Source: Streptomyces caelestis (lineage in GTDB: Bacteria; Actinomycetota; Actinomycetes; Streptomycetales; Streptomycetaceae). Taken from it: a DNA stretch of 64,000 bases. Shown piece after piece: positions 6,127 to 14,708 of the stretch. Location: contig NZ_LGCN01000132.1 in the NCBI RefSeq assembly GCF_001279005.1, positions 149,469 through 213,468 of the forward strand, written 5' to 3'. Made by a program: the position numbers and the translations under genes. A model generated the notes under the pieces. It had not been told where the DNA came from, made no database searches, and saw only the letters and a program-made list of their open reading frames with translations. Position 1 is the stretch's first letter. The number at the start of each line of letters is the position of its first letter.

Positions 6127-9020
6127 GCGGATCCCACGAGAGCACGTCGTTCGCCGCGCTGCGCGGGCAACTCCAGGAGGCGGCGGCCGAGTTCGCGGGC
6201 GGACCGGACGCCCTGGAGGGCATCCTGCTCGGCATGGTCGACGACGTCGACCGGGCGGTGCGCGAGCCGCTGGAGATCTTCCCCGTCTGTCACCACTCCC
6301 CCGCCTCGGCGCTCGCCATGGCCCGCCGGCTGCGCGAGAAGCAGCCCAAGGTGGTGTACCTGGAGCTGTGCGAGGACATGGCGCCGCTGTTGACCGAGCT
6401 GCGCAACTGCCGGCTGCCGGTGGCGGTGCAGGCCTTCGCCGGCGACGTCGACGGCTTCCCGGCCGACTGGGCCCCGCTGTCGGTGGTGGCGCCGATCACG
6501 GAGGCGTCCGCCGAGTACCAGGCGATCGCGTACGCCCTGGACACCCCGGGCGTCGAGCTGGTCCTCGTCGACCGGTCCTCGGACCACGTCTTCCAGTGGG
6601 ACAGGAGGGACGAGCCGGCCGGGGAGGAGACCGGGACCCCGCAGGAGGACGGGGCCGCGCTGCACGGTGAGGCCGTCGGCGTCGGGATCGGCGACCTGCG
6701 GCCCCGGTTCGCCGAGCTGGAGGAGCACCTGCTGCGCCACGGCAAGGTGCGGCACTGGTCGGAGTGGTGGCACCAGTACGTCGAGGTCCCGCTCGGGGAC
6801 AGCGACCACGACACCTACCGCCAGGTCATGTTCCTCGTCGGCAGCCTGTTCCGGCGGCTCGCCCCCGGCGAGGGGTCCCGGCTGCGGGTGGACGAGGACC
6901 GCGAGCGGTACATGTGGACCCGGATGCGCGAGCACCTGGCGGCGAGCGGCACGGACCCGGAGGACTGCCTGTACGTGTGCGGGGCGTTCCACGCGGCCAG
7001 CCGCGTCGAGGAGTTCGGCGTGCACGGCGGCTCGGACACGTTCACGATCTCCCCGCGCACCGCCACCACCTGGCAGTACGGGCTGATCCCGTCCAGCCAC
7101 GCGGCGATCGAGGCGCAGTTCGGCCTCGCCGCCGGCTCGGTGTCGATCGCGGCGACGGAGTGGGCGAAGGGCCTGAAGCGGACCCGGGTGAAGCCGTACG
7201 TGCTTCAGGGGCAGGCCGGGAAGAGGAAGTCCGCGGGCACGCAGGCGGCCGTCGTCCCGGCCGCGCCGTCCGGGGCCGCCGCGGACAGGCTGTCCGGCTT
7301 CCTGCGCCGGCCGCCCGTGCTCGACGGGCTCGACGAGGCCGAGCTGCTCGGCTGGTCGGTGGAGATCGTGCGCGCGGCCCGGCGAGGCGGCTACCTCGCC
7401 TCCACCGCCGACGCCATCGCCGTCTTCGAGACGTCGATCCTGCTCGCCGGCATGCGGGACCGGGCCAAGCCGACGCCGTACGACTTCCAGGACGCGGCGG
7501 TCACCTGCATCGAGAAGGACGCCGTCCCGGGGCGGCGGGACGTGCGGCGCCTCGTCGAGATCATGATGGGCGGCGACCGGATCGGCCGGGTCGGGTACGA
7601 CTCGCTGCCGCCGCTCGCCCGCGACGTGTACGACCGGCTCGCACCGCTGGAGCTGAAGCTCGAGCAGCGCGGGGTGCGCCGGGCCCTGCTGGACATGGCC
7701 TCCCGGCCGGAACTGCGGTCGTGCTCCGACGTGTTGTGGATGCTGCGGCGCCTGCTGCCGCAGGGCGCGGCCCGGCCGATCATGGGTGAGCGGCGGCTCG
7801 GCGAACGGTCGATCCAGGAGTCGTGGGACCTGGCGCTCGGGACGCACCAGCGGGCGCTGATCGAGCTGGGCTACGAGGGCGTGAGCCTCGAGCAGGTCCT
7901 GGAGCAGCGGCTGCGGCGCGACGCGTACGGGCCGCGGGCGACCACGGCGACGGTGCTGGCGGCGGTCGAGGACGCGCTCCTGTACCTGGGCGGTCACCGG
8001 CTCGCCGACGAGCTCGGCACGCACGCGCTGAAGGTGCTCGCCGCCGAGCGCGGTGTCGACGGGGCGCCGGAGGTGCTGCGCCGGGTGCGTGCGCTGCTGG
8101 CGTACTACCGCACCAGTGAGCCGGTGCTGCCGGGGTGGGTCGAGTCGTTCGTCAAGACCGGTTACGCCCACTACTGCACGCTGCTGCCGACGGCGTTCCG
8201 GGACGAGGACGCGACGGTGGGGCAGGTCGCGGCGATGCTCGGCTTCCTGTTCTCCATGGAGAGCCTGGCGCTGTCACTGGGCTGCGACCGGACCCAGCTG
8301 GAGCTCTCGGTCGCCCAGTCGCACCCCGACGACCCGTCGAAGACGGCGCTGCTGTGGGCGGCGCAGGTGCAGCTCGGCACCCTGTCCCGGGCCGAACTGC
8401 GGGCGCGGTGCGACGAGCTGCTGGACAACCCGCTGGTGGTGCCCGCCTACCCGCGCTACCTGAGCGGCTTCGTGCACGCGCTGGAGCCCGTGCCGGGACT
8501 GGCGGACGTGGTCGTGGAGGCGGTGTCGAACGCGTTCGGACGGCTCCCGGACACGGTGTTGCTGCCGTGGCTGCCGCTGTTGATCACCACCCTGCGCTCC
8601 GGCGCGGCGGACCTCGCCCCGCTGATGGTCCGCGAGGCCGGCCGGATCTTCCCGGGCCGGCTGGCGGAACTGGACGCGTGGGTGCCGCCGTGGCGGATGC
8701 CGGAGACGAATCCGTTCGCCGCGAAGCCCGTGGCCGAGGTCCGCCGCGGCGCGGCACTGCTCACGGCGCACCCGGCGGCCTGCGACGCGGTCGCGGGACT
8801 GCTCGGCTGCGACGACGGGTGGACACGGCCCGACGCCCCGGCCCTCTCGGGCGTGGAGCTGCTGACAACGCATCCGGCGGCGTGCGACGCGGTGGCGGGG
8901 CTGCTGGGCTGCGACGGCACCTGGGCACGGACCGCCGGTCCGTCCCCGTCGGGCGTCGCGCTCACGACGCGCCATCCAGCCACGTCAAAGGCCCTGGAGT
9001 CGCTGCTCGCGCGCGCATGA
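6123..9020 (+). CDS. DUF5682 family protein (TraB/ChaN-like N-domain), 965 aa
   Basis: Last gene of the block, start coupled to the MoxR stop. The N-terminus has VCHHSPAS, then VVYLELCEDM about 30 residues later, and further on GAFHAASR: spaced His/Glu patterns like those of the TIKI/TraB/EreA/ChaN hydrolase superfamily, which matches what I know of DUF5682 proteins. The large central part is helical and unassigned. The C-terminus carries two near-identical 34-residue repeats plus a partial third (HPAACDAVAGLLGC core). A perfect hairpin terminator follows at 9037-9056, closing the operon. DUF5682 proteins are often found with MoxR and VWA genes. The enzymatic reaction is unknown; hydrolase activity is inference. 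Confidence 0.87.
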   Translation: MSGSHESTSFAALRGQLQEAAAEFAGGPDALEGILLGMVDDVDRAVREPLEIFPVCHHSPASALAMARRLREKQPKVVYLELCEDMAPLLTELRNCRLPVAVQAFAGDVDGFPADWAPLSVVAPITEASAEYQAIAYALDTPGVELVLVDRSSDHVFQWDRRDEPAGEETGTPQEDGAALHGEAVGVGIGDLRPRFAELEEHLLRHGKVRHWSEWWHQYVEVPLGDSDHDTYRQVMFLVGSLFRRLAPGEGSRLRVDEDRERYMWTRMREHLAASGTDPEDCLYVCGAFHAASRVEEFGVHGGSDTFTISPRTATTWQYGLIPSSHAAIEAQFGLAAGSVSIAATEWAKGLKRTRVKPYVLQGQAGKRKSAGTQAAVVPAAPSGAAADRLSGFLRRPPVLDGLDEAELLGWSVEIVRAARRGGYLASTADAIAVFETSILLAGMRDRAKPTPYDFQDAAVTCIEKDAVPGRRDVRRLVEIMMGGDRIGRVGYDSLPPLARDVYDRLAPLELKLEQRGVRRALLDMASRPELRSCSDVLWMLRRLLPQGAARPIMGERRLGERSIQESWDLALGTHQRALIELGYEGVSLEQVLEQRLRRDAYGPRATTATVLAAVEDALLYLGGHRLADELGTHALKVLAAERGVDGAPEVLRRVRALLAYYRTSEPVLPGWVESFVKTGYAHYCTLLPTAFRDEDATVGQVAAMLGFLFSMESLALSLGCDRTQLELSVAQSHPDDPSKTALLWAAQVQLGTLSRAELRARCDELLDNPLVVPAYPRYLSGFVHALEPVPGLADVVVEAVSNAFGRLPDTVLLPWLPLLITTLRSGAADLAPLMVREAGRIFPGRLAELDAWVPPWRMPETNPFAAKPVAEVRRGAALLTAHPAACDAVAGLLGCDDGWTRPDAPALSGVELLTTHPAACDAVAGLLGCDGTWARTAGPSPSGVALTTRHPATSKALESLLARA
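8748..9017 (+). repeat. in-frame 102-bp tandem repeat at the 3' end of the DUF5682 gene
   Basis: Unit 1 spans 8748-8849, unit 2 8850-8951 and a degenerate partial unit 8952-9017. Each unit encodes 34 residues beginning with G-x-x-LLT-x-HPAACDAVAGLLGC. Units 1 and 2 are almost identical in the core and diverge in the tail. The repeat keeps frame, which points to a repeated folding or binding module, not a replication accident. Confidence 0.9.
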
Positions 9021-9036
9021 CGGCGCAGGTCGGGTC

Positions 9037-9056
9037 CCGGGTCCCCTGGGACCCGG
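9037..9056 (+). terminator. hairpin terminator after the VWA/MoxR operon
   Basis: CCGGGTCCC, two bases, GGGACCCGG: a perfect 9-bp stem 17 bases after the stop codon at 9020, without a T-tract as usual in Streptomyces. The rest of 9021-9356 contains no gene; it holds one copy of a degenerate repeat (9136-9217) and a second, larger hairpin. Confidence 0.7.
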
Positions 9057-9135
9057 CCTCACCTCCTCATCTGCTCCTCGCCGGCTCTCCTCGGTCGGGA
9101 CGGCCGCTTCCGGTTCGTCGAACGGCCCCTCGGCC

Positions 9136-9217
9136 GTGACAGGCCGGCAGAGGCTCCGGCCCTTCCGGCATCCCGCACCTCAGGACCACCGTGTACGCCT
9201 CAGCGATGTCGCCCCCG
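9136..9217. repeat. degenerate intergenic repeat, copy A
   Basis: Shares blocks with 11617-11692 in the same orientation: GCCGTGAC, GGCTCCGG, CCTCCG/CTTCCG and GTACGCCT-n-GCGATGTCG. Copy A is about ten bases longer in the middle. The two copies bracket the MFS/MarR pair. On the minus strand it can be read as part of a short peptide-like frame, but no gene is supported. Confidence 0.55.
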
Positions 9218-9280
9218 GGTCCCGCGACCGGTGTCCCGGGCAGGGCTGGTCCGTCCGGTGGACAACGATTCGGCGGGACG

Positions 9281-9335
9281 GCCCGGCCGGTCCGCGGGGC
9301 GCCGTCTCCACGGGAGCCCCGCGGACCGGCCGGGC
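9281..9335 (-). terminator. 20-bp perfect hairpin downstream of the DHA2 exporter gene
   Basis: Left arm 9281-9300 and right arm 9316-9335 are exact reverse complements (20 bp) with a 15-base loop. It lies 22 bases beyond the stop codon of the leftward transporter gene ending at 9357. Confidence 0.85.
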
Positions 9336-9356
9336 ACGTCACCCGTTCACCGCCCC

Positions 9357-10946
9357 TCAGTGAGGGGCGGGGGCCTGCGCGGTGCGCCGTACGCCGACGG
9401 CGGCGAGCACGGCGCCCACCACGCACAGCACGCCGGTGACGAGCACGGCACTGTGGGCCCCGTTCATGAAGGCCTGCCCGCTCCCTTCGACGACCGCGGC
9501 CCTCAGCCGGTCGGGCATGTCCCCGGAGACCGGGGAGACGCCCATCGCCACCGCGTCCTTGGCCTCCGCCAGGCCCTGCGCCACGGGGGCGGGCACTCCG
9601 GCGGCGGTCAGCTCCCCGTGGAGCGTCGAGCCGACACGGCTGCTGATCAGCGAGACGAGGACGGAGGTGCCGAGCGCACCGCCGATCTGCAGCGAGGTGG
9701 CCTGCAGACCGCCGGCGACACCGGCGTCCTTGACGGGGGCGTTGCCGACGATGGCGTCGGAGGAGGCCGCCATCACCATGCCGACGCCCAGGCCGAGGGC
9801 GATGAACGGCGGCCACAGCACGCCGTAGGAGGAGTGCGCGTCCCAGGTGAGCATCCAGAAGGACGCCGCGGCCTGAAGGGCCATGCCCAGCGGCATCGAC
9901 AGCCGTGCGCCGAAGCGCCCGGTGAGCGCGGCGCCGATCGGCGAGGCGACGACGGAGGCGAGGCTGAGCGGCAGGGTGCGCACACCGGCCTCGACGGGGG
10001 TGAAGCCGCGGACGTTCTGCAGGTACAGCATCACGAAGAAGATCACGCCGAGCAGGACGAAGAAGTTGACGGCGGTGATGATCGTGCCGATCGTCAGCGC
10101 GGGGCTGCGGAACATGCGCATGGGAAGCAGCGGGTGCTCGACGCGCGTCTCGTACCAGCCGAAGGCCAGCAGGATCACGATGCCCGCGGCGATGGTGCCC
10201 AGGGTGCCGGCGGAGGTCCAGCCCCAGGTCTCGCCCTTGACCACGCCGAAGACGACCGCGAGCAGGCCGAGCGCCAGCAGGACGACACCGGGTATGTCGA
10301 AGCGGTGATGACCGGTGGAGTTCTTGCTCTGCGGCAGGACGAGCGCGCTGAACACGAGCGCGATGACGCCGATGGGGGCGTTGATGTAGAAGACCGACTC
10401 CCAGCTGACGTGTTCGACGAGCAGGCCGCCGACGATGGGGCCGAGCGCGGTCGACACGGATGACACCATCGCCCAGATGCCCACGGCCATGCCGAACTTC
10501 TTCGGCGGGAAGACCGCCCGCAGCATTCCCAGGGTGTTGGGCATGAGCAGGGCTCCGAAGAAGCCCTGCACGGCGCGGAAGGCGATGACGCCCTCGATCG
10601 AGCCGGCCAGGCCGATCGCCACGGAGGCCGCCGTGAAGCCGGCCACACCGATCAGGTAGTACGTGCGCCGGCCGAAGCGGTCGCCCAGCTTGCCGCCGAG
10701 GATCAACGCGGCGGCCAGGGCGAGGAGATAGGAATTGGTGACCCACTGCAGATCGGCGGTGGACGCGTTGAGGTCACGTCCGATCTCGGGGTTGGCGATG
10801 GACACGACGCTGCCGTCGAGCCCGACCATGAACAGGCCGAAGGCGACAGCGGTCAGGGTCAGCCACGGATTGCTCCGGCGGCCGCGCCGGACGCTCTGAG
10901 GGGCTCCGGCGGACAGGGGTGAGTGATCCACGGCAGTGGAGGACAT
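9357..10946 (-). CDS. MFS drug exporter, DHA2 (EmrB/QacA) type
   Basis: 529 residues with 14 predicted hydrophobic spans, the size and topology of DHA2 proton-driven exporters. The N-terminal part shows the family start LTAVAFGLFMVGLDGSVVSIANPEIG, motif A as GGKLGDRFGRR, and motif C region GPIVGGLLVE. Expected role is efflux of hydrophobic drugs or metabolites across the cytoplasmic membrane. A MarR gene lies 97 bases upstream in the same direction and very probably controls it. The spacer between them holds two 14-bp direct repeats. No strong ribosome-binding site is visible before the ATG at 10946. Confidence 0.93.
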   Translation of the reverse strand: MSSTAVDHSPLSAGAPQSVRRGRRSNPWLTLTAVAFGLFMVGLDGSVVSIANPEIGRDLNASTADLQWVTNSYLLALAAALILGGKLGDRFGRRTYYLIGVAGFTAASVAIGLAGSIEGVIAFRAVQGFFGALLMPNTLGMLRAVFPPKKFGMAVGIWAMVSSVSTALGPIVGGLLVEHVSWESVFYINAPIGVIALVFSALVLPQSKNSTGHHRFDIPGVVLLALGLLAVVFGVVKGETWGWTSAGTLGTIAAGIVILLAFGWYETRVEHPLLPMRMFRSPALTIGTIITAVNFFVLLGVIFFVMLYLQNVRGFTPVEAGVRTLPLSLASVVASPIGAALTGRFGARLSMPLGMALQAAASFWMLTWDAHSSYGVLWPPFIALGLGVGMVMAASSDAIVGNAPVKDAGVAGGLQATSLQIGGALGTSVLVSLISSRVGSTLHGELTAAGVPAPVAQGLAEAKDAVAMGVSPVSGDMPDRLRAAVVEGSGQAFMNGAHSAVLVTGVLCVVGAVLAAVGVRRTAQAPAPH

Positions 10947-10960
10947 GAAGACGATTCCCG

Positions 10961-10988
10961 GGTGCTGAGAGAACGGTGCTGAGAGAAC
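10961..10988. promoter_or_regulatory. tandem 14-bp direct repeat upstream of the exporter gene
   Basis: GGTGCTGAGAGAAC occurs twice without gap (10961-10974, 10975-10988), 15-42 bases before the exporter ATG, in the gap after the MarR gene. It could be an operator or a leader structure; its head-to-tail arrangement is unlike the inverted sites MarR dimers prefer. Confidence 0.45.
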
Positions 10989-11042
10989 AGGGGGCGGCGC
11001 CCGCCGGGCCGGATCGGCCGGGCGGGTTGTGCGGTGGCGCCG

Positions 11043-11513
11043 TCAGTGGGCGGGGTGGAGACGCTGTGCGAGATTGTTCAGAGCGGCGAGAGCCGATCCG
11101 ATGGCGTCGAGATCTCCGTCGGTGAGGGCGCGCAGCGCCTCGATGACGTAACCGTGCCTGAGGTCGTCCACCCGGGTCAGGTCCTGCCGTGCCCGCACCG
11201 TCAGATGCAGGTGCGCCACTCGCTTGTCGCGGGTGTCCTGCCGGCGTTCCAGCAGTCCCTGCCGGGTCATCTGTGAGACCAGGGCACTGACGTTGTTCGG
11301 CTTCATCAGCATCACGTCGGCGGCTTCGCGCACGGCGATGCCGTCCCGCTCCGCGACGAGCCGCAGCAGCGCCAACTGCCCCTCGGGGGGCTTGGGGATC
11401 GCGACGTCCTGGGCGAGGCGTCGGTCCACTGCCCGGTTCAGCGTCGGCAGGATCGCCGTCAGCGCACGGGCTACGTGGCTGAGGTCCTGGTCGGACGCGT
11501 GGGAACCGGACAT
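11043..11513 (-). CDS. MarR family transcriptional regulator
   Basis: 156 residues. The winged-helix core shows GQLALLRLVAERDGIAVREAADVMLMKPNNVSALVSQM, recognition helix about residues 70-85, then the wing RRQDTRDKRVAHLHLT. N- and C-terminal helices would form the dimer interface. The ATG at 11513 directly follows a candidate -10 (TAGGAT), which suggests leaderless expression. Located immediately upstream of a DHA2 exporter gene on the same strand, the usual arrangement for a ligand-responsive repressor of efflux. Confidence 0.93.
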   Translation of the reverse strand: MSGSHASDQDLSHVARALTAILPTLNRAVDRRLAQDVAIPKPPEGQLALLRLVAERDGIAVREAADVMLMKPNNVSALVSQMTRQGLLERRQDTRDKRVAHLHLTVRARQDLTRVDDLRHGYVIEALRALTDGDLDAIGSALAALNNLAQRLHPAH

Positions 11514-11519
11514 CCCCTC

Positions 11520-11549
11520 ATCCTAGTACGTCTTCATACCTATGGCCAA
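11520..11549 (-). promoter_or_regulatory. candidate leaderless promoter of the marR-mfs operon
   Basis: Minus-strand TTGGCC (11544-11549), 18-base spacer, TAGGAT (11520-11525), then six bases to the ATG at 11513. The GAGGGG directly touching the ATG is too close to act as a ribosome-binding site. Confidence 0.5.
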
Positions 11550-11616
11550 ATATCTTTCCGGTCCGCCCGAGCGGGCGGCGCCCCGCCCCGGACCGGCCCA
11601 CCCGGCGTGTCCTCAG

Positions 11617-11692
11617 CCGTGACGAGCCGGCACGGGCTCCGGGCCCTCCGCACCCGATGCCTGCTCCGTACGCCTGCGCGATGTCGCGGCCC
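11617..11692. repeat. degenerate intergenic repeat, copy B
   Basis: Partner of the repeat at 9136-9217 (see that entry). Lies between the marR promoter region and the end of the ABC permease gene. Shared blocks are GCCGTGAC, GGCTCCGG and GTACGCCTgcGCGATGTCG. Confidence 0.55.
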
Positions 11693-11745
11693 TGTCGGAC
11701 CGTGGGAAGCGGTCCGGCGGTCCGGCCGGACGCCCCTGGGCAGCG

Positions 11746-12597
11746 CTAACCGACCCGCTGCATCGCCTTCCGGTGCCGTTCCGCCATCGTGGCCCCGGAC
11801 TCCCGGCGGGCCATCCTGCGCAGGACGGACGGTGCCAGGAGCAGCCCGGCGGCCGCCCAGGCGCCCAGCACGCCCACCGTCTCCAGGTACCGCCAGGACG
11901 CGCCGACCTCGGCGGCGACCGCCCCGGCCGGCAGCAGTGCGGCCCGCAGGCCGAGGCCGAGCCAGTACACGGGGAAGACCTGCCCCACGATCTGCAGCCA
12001 CTCGGGCAGCTTCGACAGCGGGAAGTAGATGCCGGAGACCACGATCAGCCCCATCACCGGAAGCATCAGCAGGCCGACGGTGCGAGGGCTGTCGACGAGC
12101 GAGCCGATGACGGCGCCCATCGGCAGGGTCGCCAGGAGGCCCAGCGGCACCACCCACACCAGCGTCAGCAGCGCTCCGCCGCCCTGCCGGGCCACCCCGT
12201 CCACCAGGAACACGCCGACGACGAGGGGGAGCGCCATGGAGACGAGGGCCGTGCCCGACACCATGACGATCTTGCCGACCAGGTGGCCGACCATGCCGTG
12301 GGGCACGGCCTTGGCCCGTAGCAGCGTGCCGTCCTCGCGCTCGGTCGCGAGCAGTTGCGCCGTGGTCATCATCCCGGTGAACGCGAGCGTCATGCCCACC
12401 ATGCTCGGCAGCATGAACGCGCCGGCCGAGATGCCCGCGCCCTTCAGACGCTCGTCCCCGGCCAGGAACAGCGGCACCATGAGCAGGACCGTCCAGAGCA
12501 CGTACCCGAACACGTCCTGGCCCGAGGTGAAGGTCTGCCGGAGTTCCGTCCGGCCGCGCCGCACCCCCAGCCTCGCCGCATACCACACCGGACTCAT
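11746..12597 (-). CDS. ABC-2 type exporter permease
   Basis: 283 residues with six hydrophobic segments, starting at the ATG that overlaps the ATPase stop (ATGA at 12594-12597). The sequence has the ABC-2 layout: cytoplasmic N-terminus, a first span VLWTVLLMVPLFLAG, then paired spans, and the C-terminal span LLLAPSVLRRMARRE followed by a basic tail. Between spans it contains the typical loop ATEREDGTLLRAKAVP. It forms the membrane channel of an exporter with the adjacent ATPase; substrate not predictable, drug or lipid export is common for this pair. Confidence 0.92.
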   Translation of the reverse strand: MSPVWYAARLGVRRGRTELRQTFTSGQDVFGYVLWTVLLMVPLFLAGDERLKGAGISAGAFMLPSMVGMTLAFTGMMTTAQLLATEREDGTLLRAKAVPHGMVGHLVGKIVMVSGTALVSMALPLVVGVFLVDGVARQGGGALLTLVWVVPLGLLATLPMGAVIGSLVDSPRTVGLLMLPVMGLIVVSGIYFPLSKLPEWLQIVGQVFPVYWLGLGLRAALLPAGAVAAEVGASWRYLETVGVLGAWAAAGLLLAPSVLRRMARRESGATMAERHRKAMQRVG

Positions 12598-13565
12598 CGC
12601 GGTCCCTCCTCGAAAGCGCGTGCCGCCCGCTCGCCGGGGCCGTTTCCCGTCTCCAGCTCCCGCACCATCGTCAGGTAGGTGTCCTCCAGGCTCGCCCGGC
12701 GCACCTCGAGACCGCCGATCGCCTCACCGTGTTCCTCGAACAACCGACGGACGAACCGGGTGGGTTCGGTCGTCGCCCGCTCGAAGGGCCGCCCGTCCCG
12801 GGTCCAGCGCACGGTGGCCTCCCCCGACACCTGCCGGGACAGCTCCTCGGCCGAGCCGTCGGCGACGATCCGGCCACCGGCCAGGATGAGGATCCGGTCG
12901 GCGAGCTTCTCCGCCTCGGCGAGGTCGTGCGTGGTCAGCAGGACGGTGGTCCGCTCGTCAGCGAGCCCGCGCACCAGGCCGTGGAACTCGTTCCGGGCCT
13001 CCGGGTCCAGACCTGCGGTCGGCTCGTCCAGGAACAGCGTCTCGGGCTTGCCGACGATGCCGACGGCCACGTCGAGACGTCTGCGCTGGCCACCCGAGAG
13101 GGTGCCGACCCGCTTGTGCGCCTGCGCGGTCAGTCCCACCGCGGCGATGAGTTCGTCGACGTCCCACGGCCTCCGGACGAGGGCGGTGGAGTACGGCGCG
13201 TAGTACGAGCCGAGGTGGTCCAGCAGCTCCCGCACCCGCCACTTGCCGTGGTCGCGCCAGGACTGCAGCACGATGCCCAGGCGCGCACGCCACCGCTCGT
13301 CCCCGCGGGCCGGATCGGCGCCGAGGACGCTCACGTCGCCGGCCGAGCGCATCCGGAAGCCTTCCAGGACCTCGATCGTGGTCGTCTTGCCCGCCCCGTT
13401 CGGGCCGAGCAGCACGAGGACCTCACCCCGCCGGGCCGTGAAGTCCACGCCCCTGAGCACCTCGTGGTCGCGGTAGCGCATCCGCAGGCCCCGTACGTCG
13501 ATGACCGTGTCGCTCTCCGGTGGCGGGTTGCTCCCCGCCCCGGACGAAGCGTGAGCGGTCGTCAT
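12594..13565 (-). CDS. ABC exporter ATP-binding protein
   Basis: 323 residues. Walker A GPNGAGKTTT lies near residue 54, the signature LSGGQRRRLDVA near 158, Walker B TLFLDEPTAGLD near 178 and the switch His in TTHDLAEAEKLAD near 212. The C-terminal 80 residues form the extra domain seen in DrrA/CcmA-like exporter ATPases. It energises the ABC-2 permease encoded immediately downstream. The 292 bases upstream (13566-13857) hold no gene. Confidence 0.95.
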   Translation of the reverse strand: MTTAHASSGAGSNPPPESDTVIDVRGLRMRYRDHEVLRGVDFTARRGEVLVLLGPNGAGKTTTIEVLEGFRMRSAGDVSVLGADPARGDERWRARLGIVLQSWRDHGKWRVRELLDHLGSYYAPYSTALVRRPWDVDELIAAVGLTAQAHKRVGTLSGGQRRRLDVAVGIVGKPETLFLDEPTAGLDPEARNEFHGLVRGLADERTTVLLTTHDLAEAEKLADRILILAGGRIVADGSAEELSRQVSGEATVRWTRDGRPFERATTEPTRFVRRLFEEHGEAIGGLEVRRASLEDTYLTMVRELETGNGPGERAARAFEEGPR

Positions 13566-13857
13566 CGGTGTCCCCCCGTCCGTCTCGTGAACCGGCCCCC
13601 GGGCCCGGGCCGAAGGGCGTGCCGACGTCCGTGGTCGTGGAACGCGTCACGGCGTGGCCGCCGTCGCCCGCCGACGGCAGTTGTTCGCCTCTTCCCCGAG
13701 GTCCCCGGGCGAACACGGTACCGAACGGCCCGGACTTCCCGTGCCACTCCACCGGCCCGGCGAACCCTCCCGGTCACGGCGCCGGTTCGCGCCCTCGCCC
13801 CGGCCGGCGCTCCACCGGCACACCACGCGCCGGGAGAAGGGCGGGGCCGCGTGCGTT

Positions 13858-14397
13858 TCAGCGCTTGCGGTCACCCAGGGCCGCGGCGACCGTCAGAGCG
13901 GCGCCGGCGAGGAGCGGCAGCAGCATCGCGGCGAACAGCCATCCGGGCACGTCGGGATCGGGCGTGGAACGCCACAGTATTCCGCAGCCCGTGAGCACGG
14001 TGAGGCCGATGCACGCGTTGAACAGCAACAGGGCCCGGGCGATCCGGCGTGCCGACGCGCGGCTGCCGGGCCTGTTGACCACGGACGAGGACGGCCCGGC
14101 GGCGAACGACGGCCCGTGCGTGTCCGGCAGTTCGTCGCGTGGTGTCATGCGCAGGGTCAGTTCGGCGCAGCCGGCCATCAGCACCGTCACGCCCGTGTAC
14201 ACGAAGACCAGGACGAACGCGCTGCCGATCGACCGGTCCGTCCAGGCGTCCACTCCGTCGACACCGATGTGCTTCGGTATCCGCTCCGGCAGGCGGGGGT
14301 AACGGATCGCGCCCCAGACGCCCATGACGGCGAGGAGGACGGCGTTGGTCAGCAGCCAGCACCGGACAGCGGGCGAAAGCACCATGACACCGATCAT
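13858..14397 (-). CDS. DUF1648 domain membrane protein
   Basis: 179 residues with four to five hydrophobic spans. After the first span the sequence IRYPRLPERIPKHIGVDGVDAWTDRS matches the DUF1648 pattern (YPxLPxxIPxHxGxxGxxDxW). Residues about 75-110 form a polar loop. Function is unknown; DUF1648 proteins often sit next to GntR or ArsR regulators, but none is seen here. Downstream 292 bases are empty before the ABC operon. Confidence 0.8.
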   Translation of the reverse strand: MIGVMVLSPAVRCWLLTNAVLLAVMGVWGAIRYPRLPERIPKHIGVDGVDAWTDRSIGSAFVLVFVYTGVTVLMAGCAELTLRMTPRDELPDTHGPSFAAGPSSSVVNRPGSRASARRIARALLLFNACIGLTVLTGCGILWRSTPDPDVPGWLFAAMLLPLLAGAALTVAAALGDRKR

Positions 14398-14708
14398 CCG
14401 ACGGGACGCGCGAGCACCGGAAGCGTTCGGGCGCGCCCGCGTCGTACGGTCCCGCCACCGGCGAACGGTTCCGCGTCGCGCCCCCGCCGGGCGGTGGCCC
14501 GGCGCCGCCCTTCGGAGTCATCCGATCGGCAGGGGGCAGACGTCATGCCGGGCCCGCTGTCCGGTGACTCTTCCATCGGACGGAGAAGGACATCACAGGA
14601 CAATACGGAAGCCGTCTCGACAAATGACGGCGTGAGGTGTTTGGAAGCGGCCCGACGGTAAAGACGGTGCGCTAACAGAAACTTTATACGACAAGGTAGG
14701 AGACCCTC
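14398..14708 (+). other. intergenic region with GlsB-gene promoter
   Basis: No gene is supported. The last 130 bases before 14709 are relatively AT-rich (CGACAAATGACGG, CTTTATACGACAAGG) and should carry the promoter of the stress-membrane-protein gene. An AGGAG sits 8 bases before its ATG. I see no convincing sigma-B type hexamer pair. Confidence 0.4.

Noticed and set aside
4941-8171. 1076-codon open frame on the minus strand
   Set aside because: Antisense to the MoxR and DUF5682 genes, which have real motifs; Pro/Arg/His-rich composition is the usual shadow of high-GC coding DNA.
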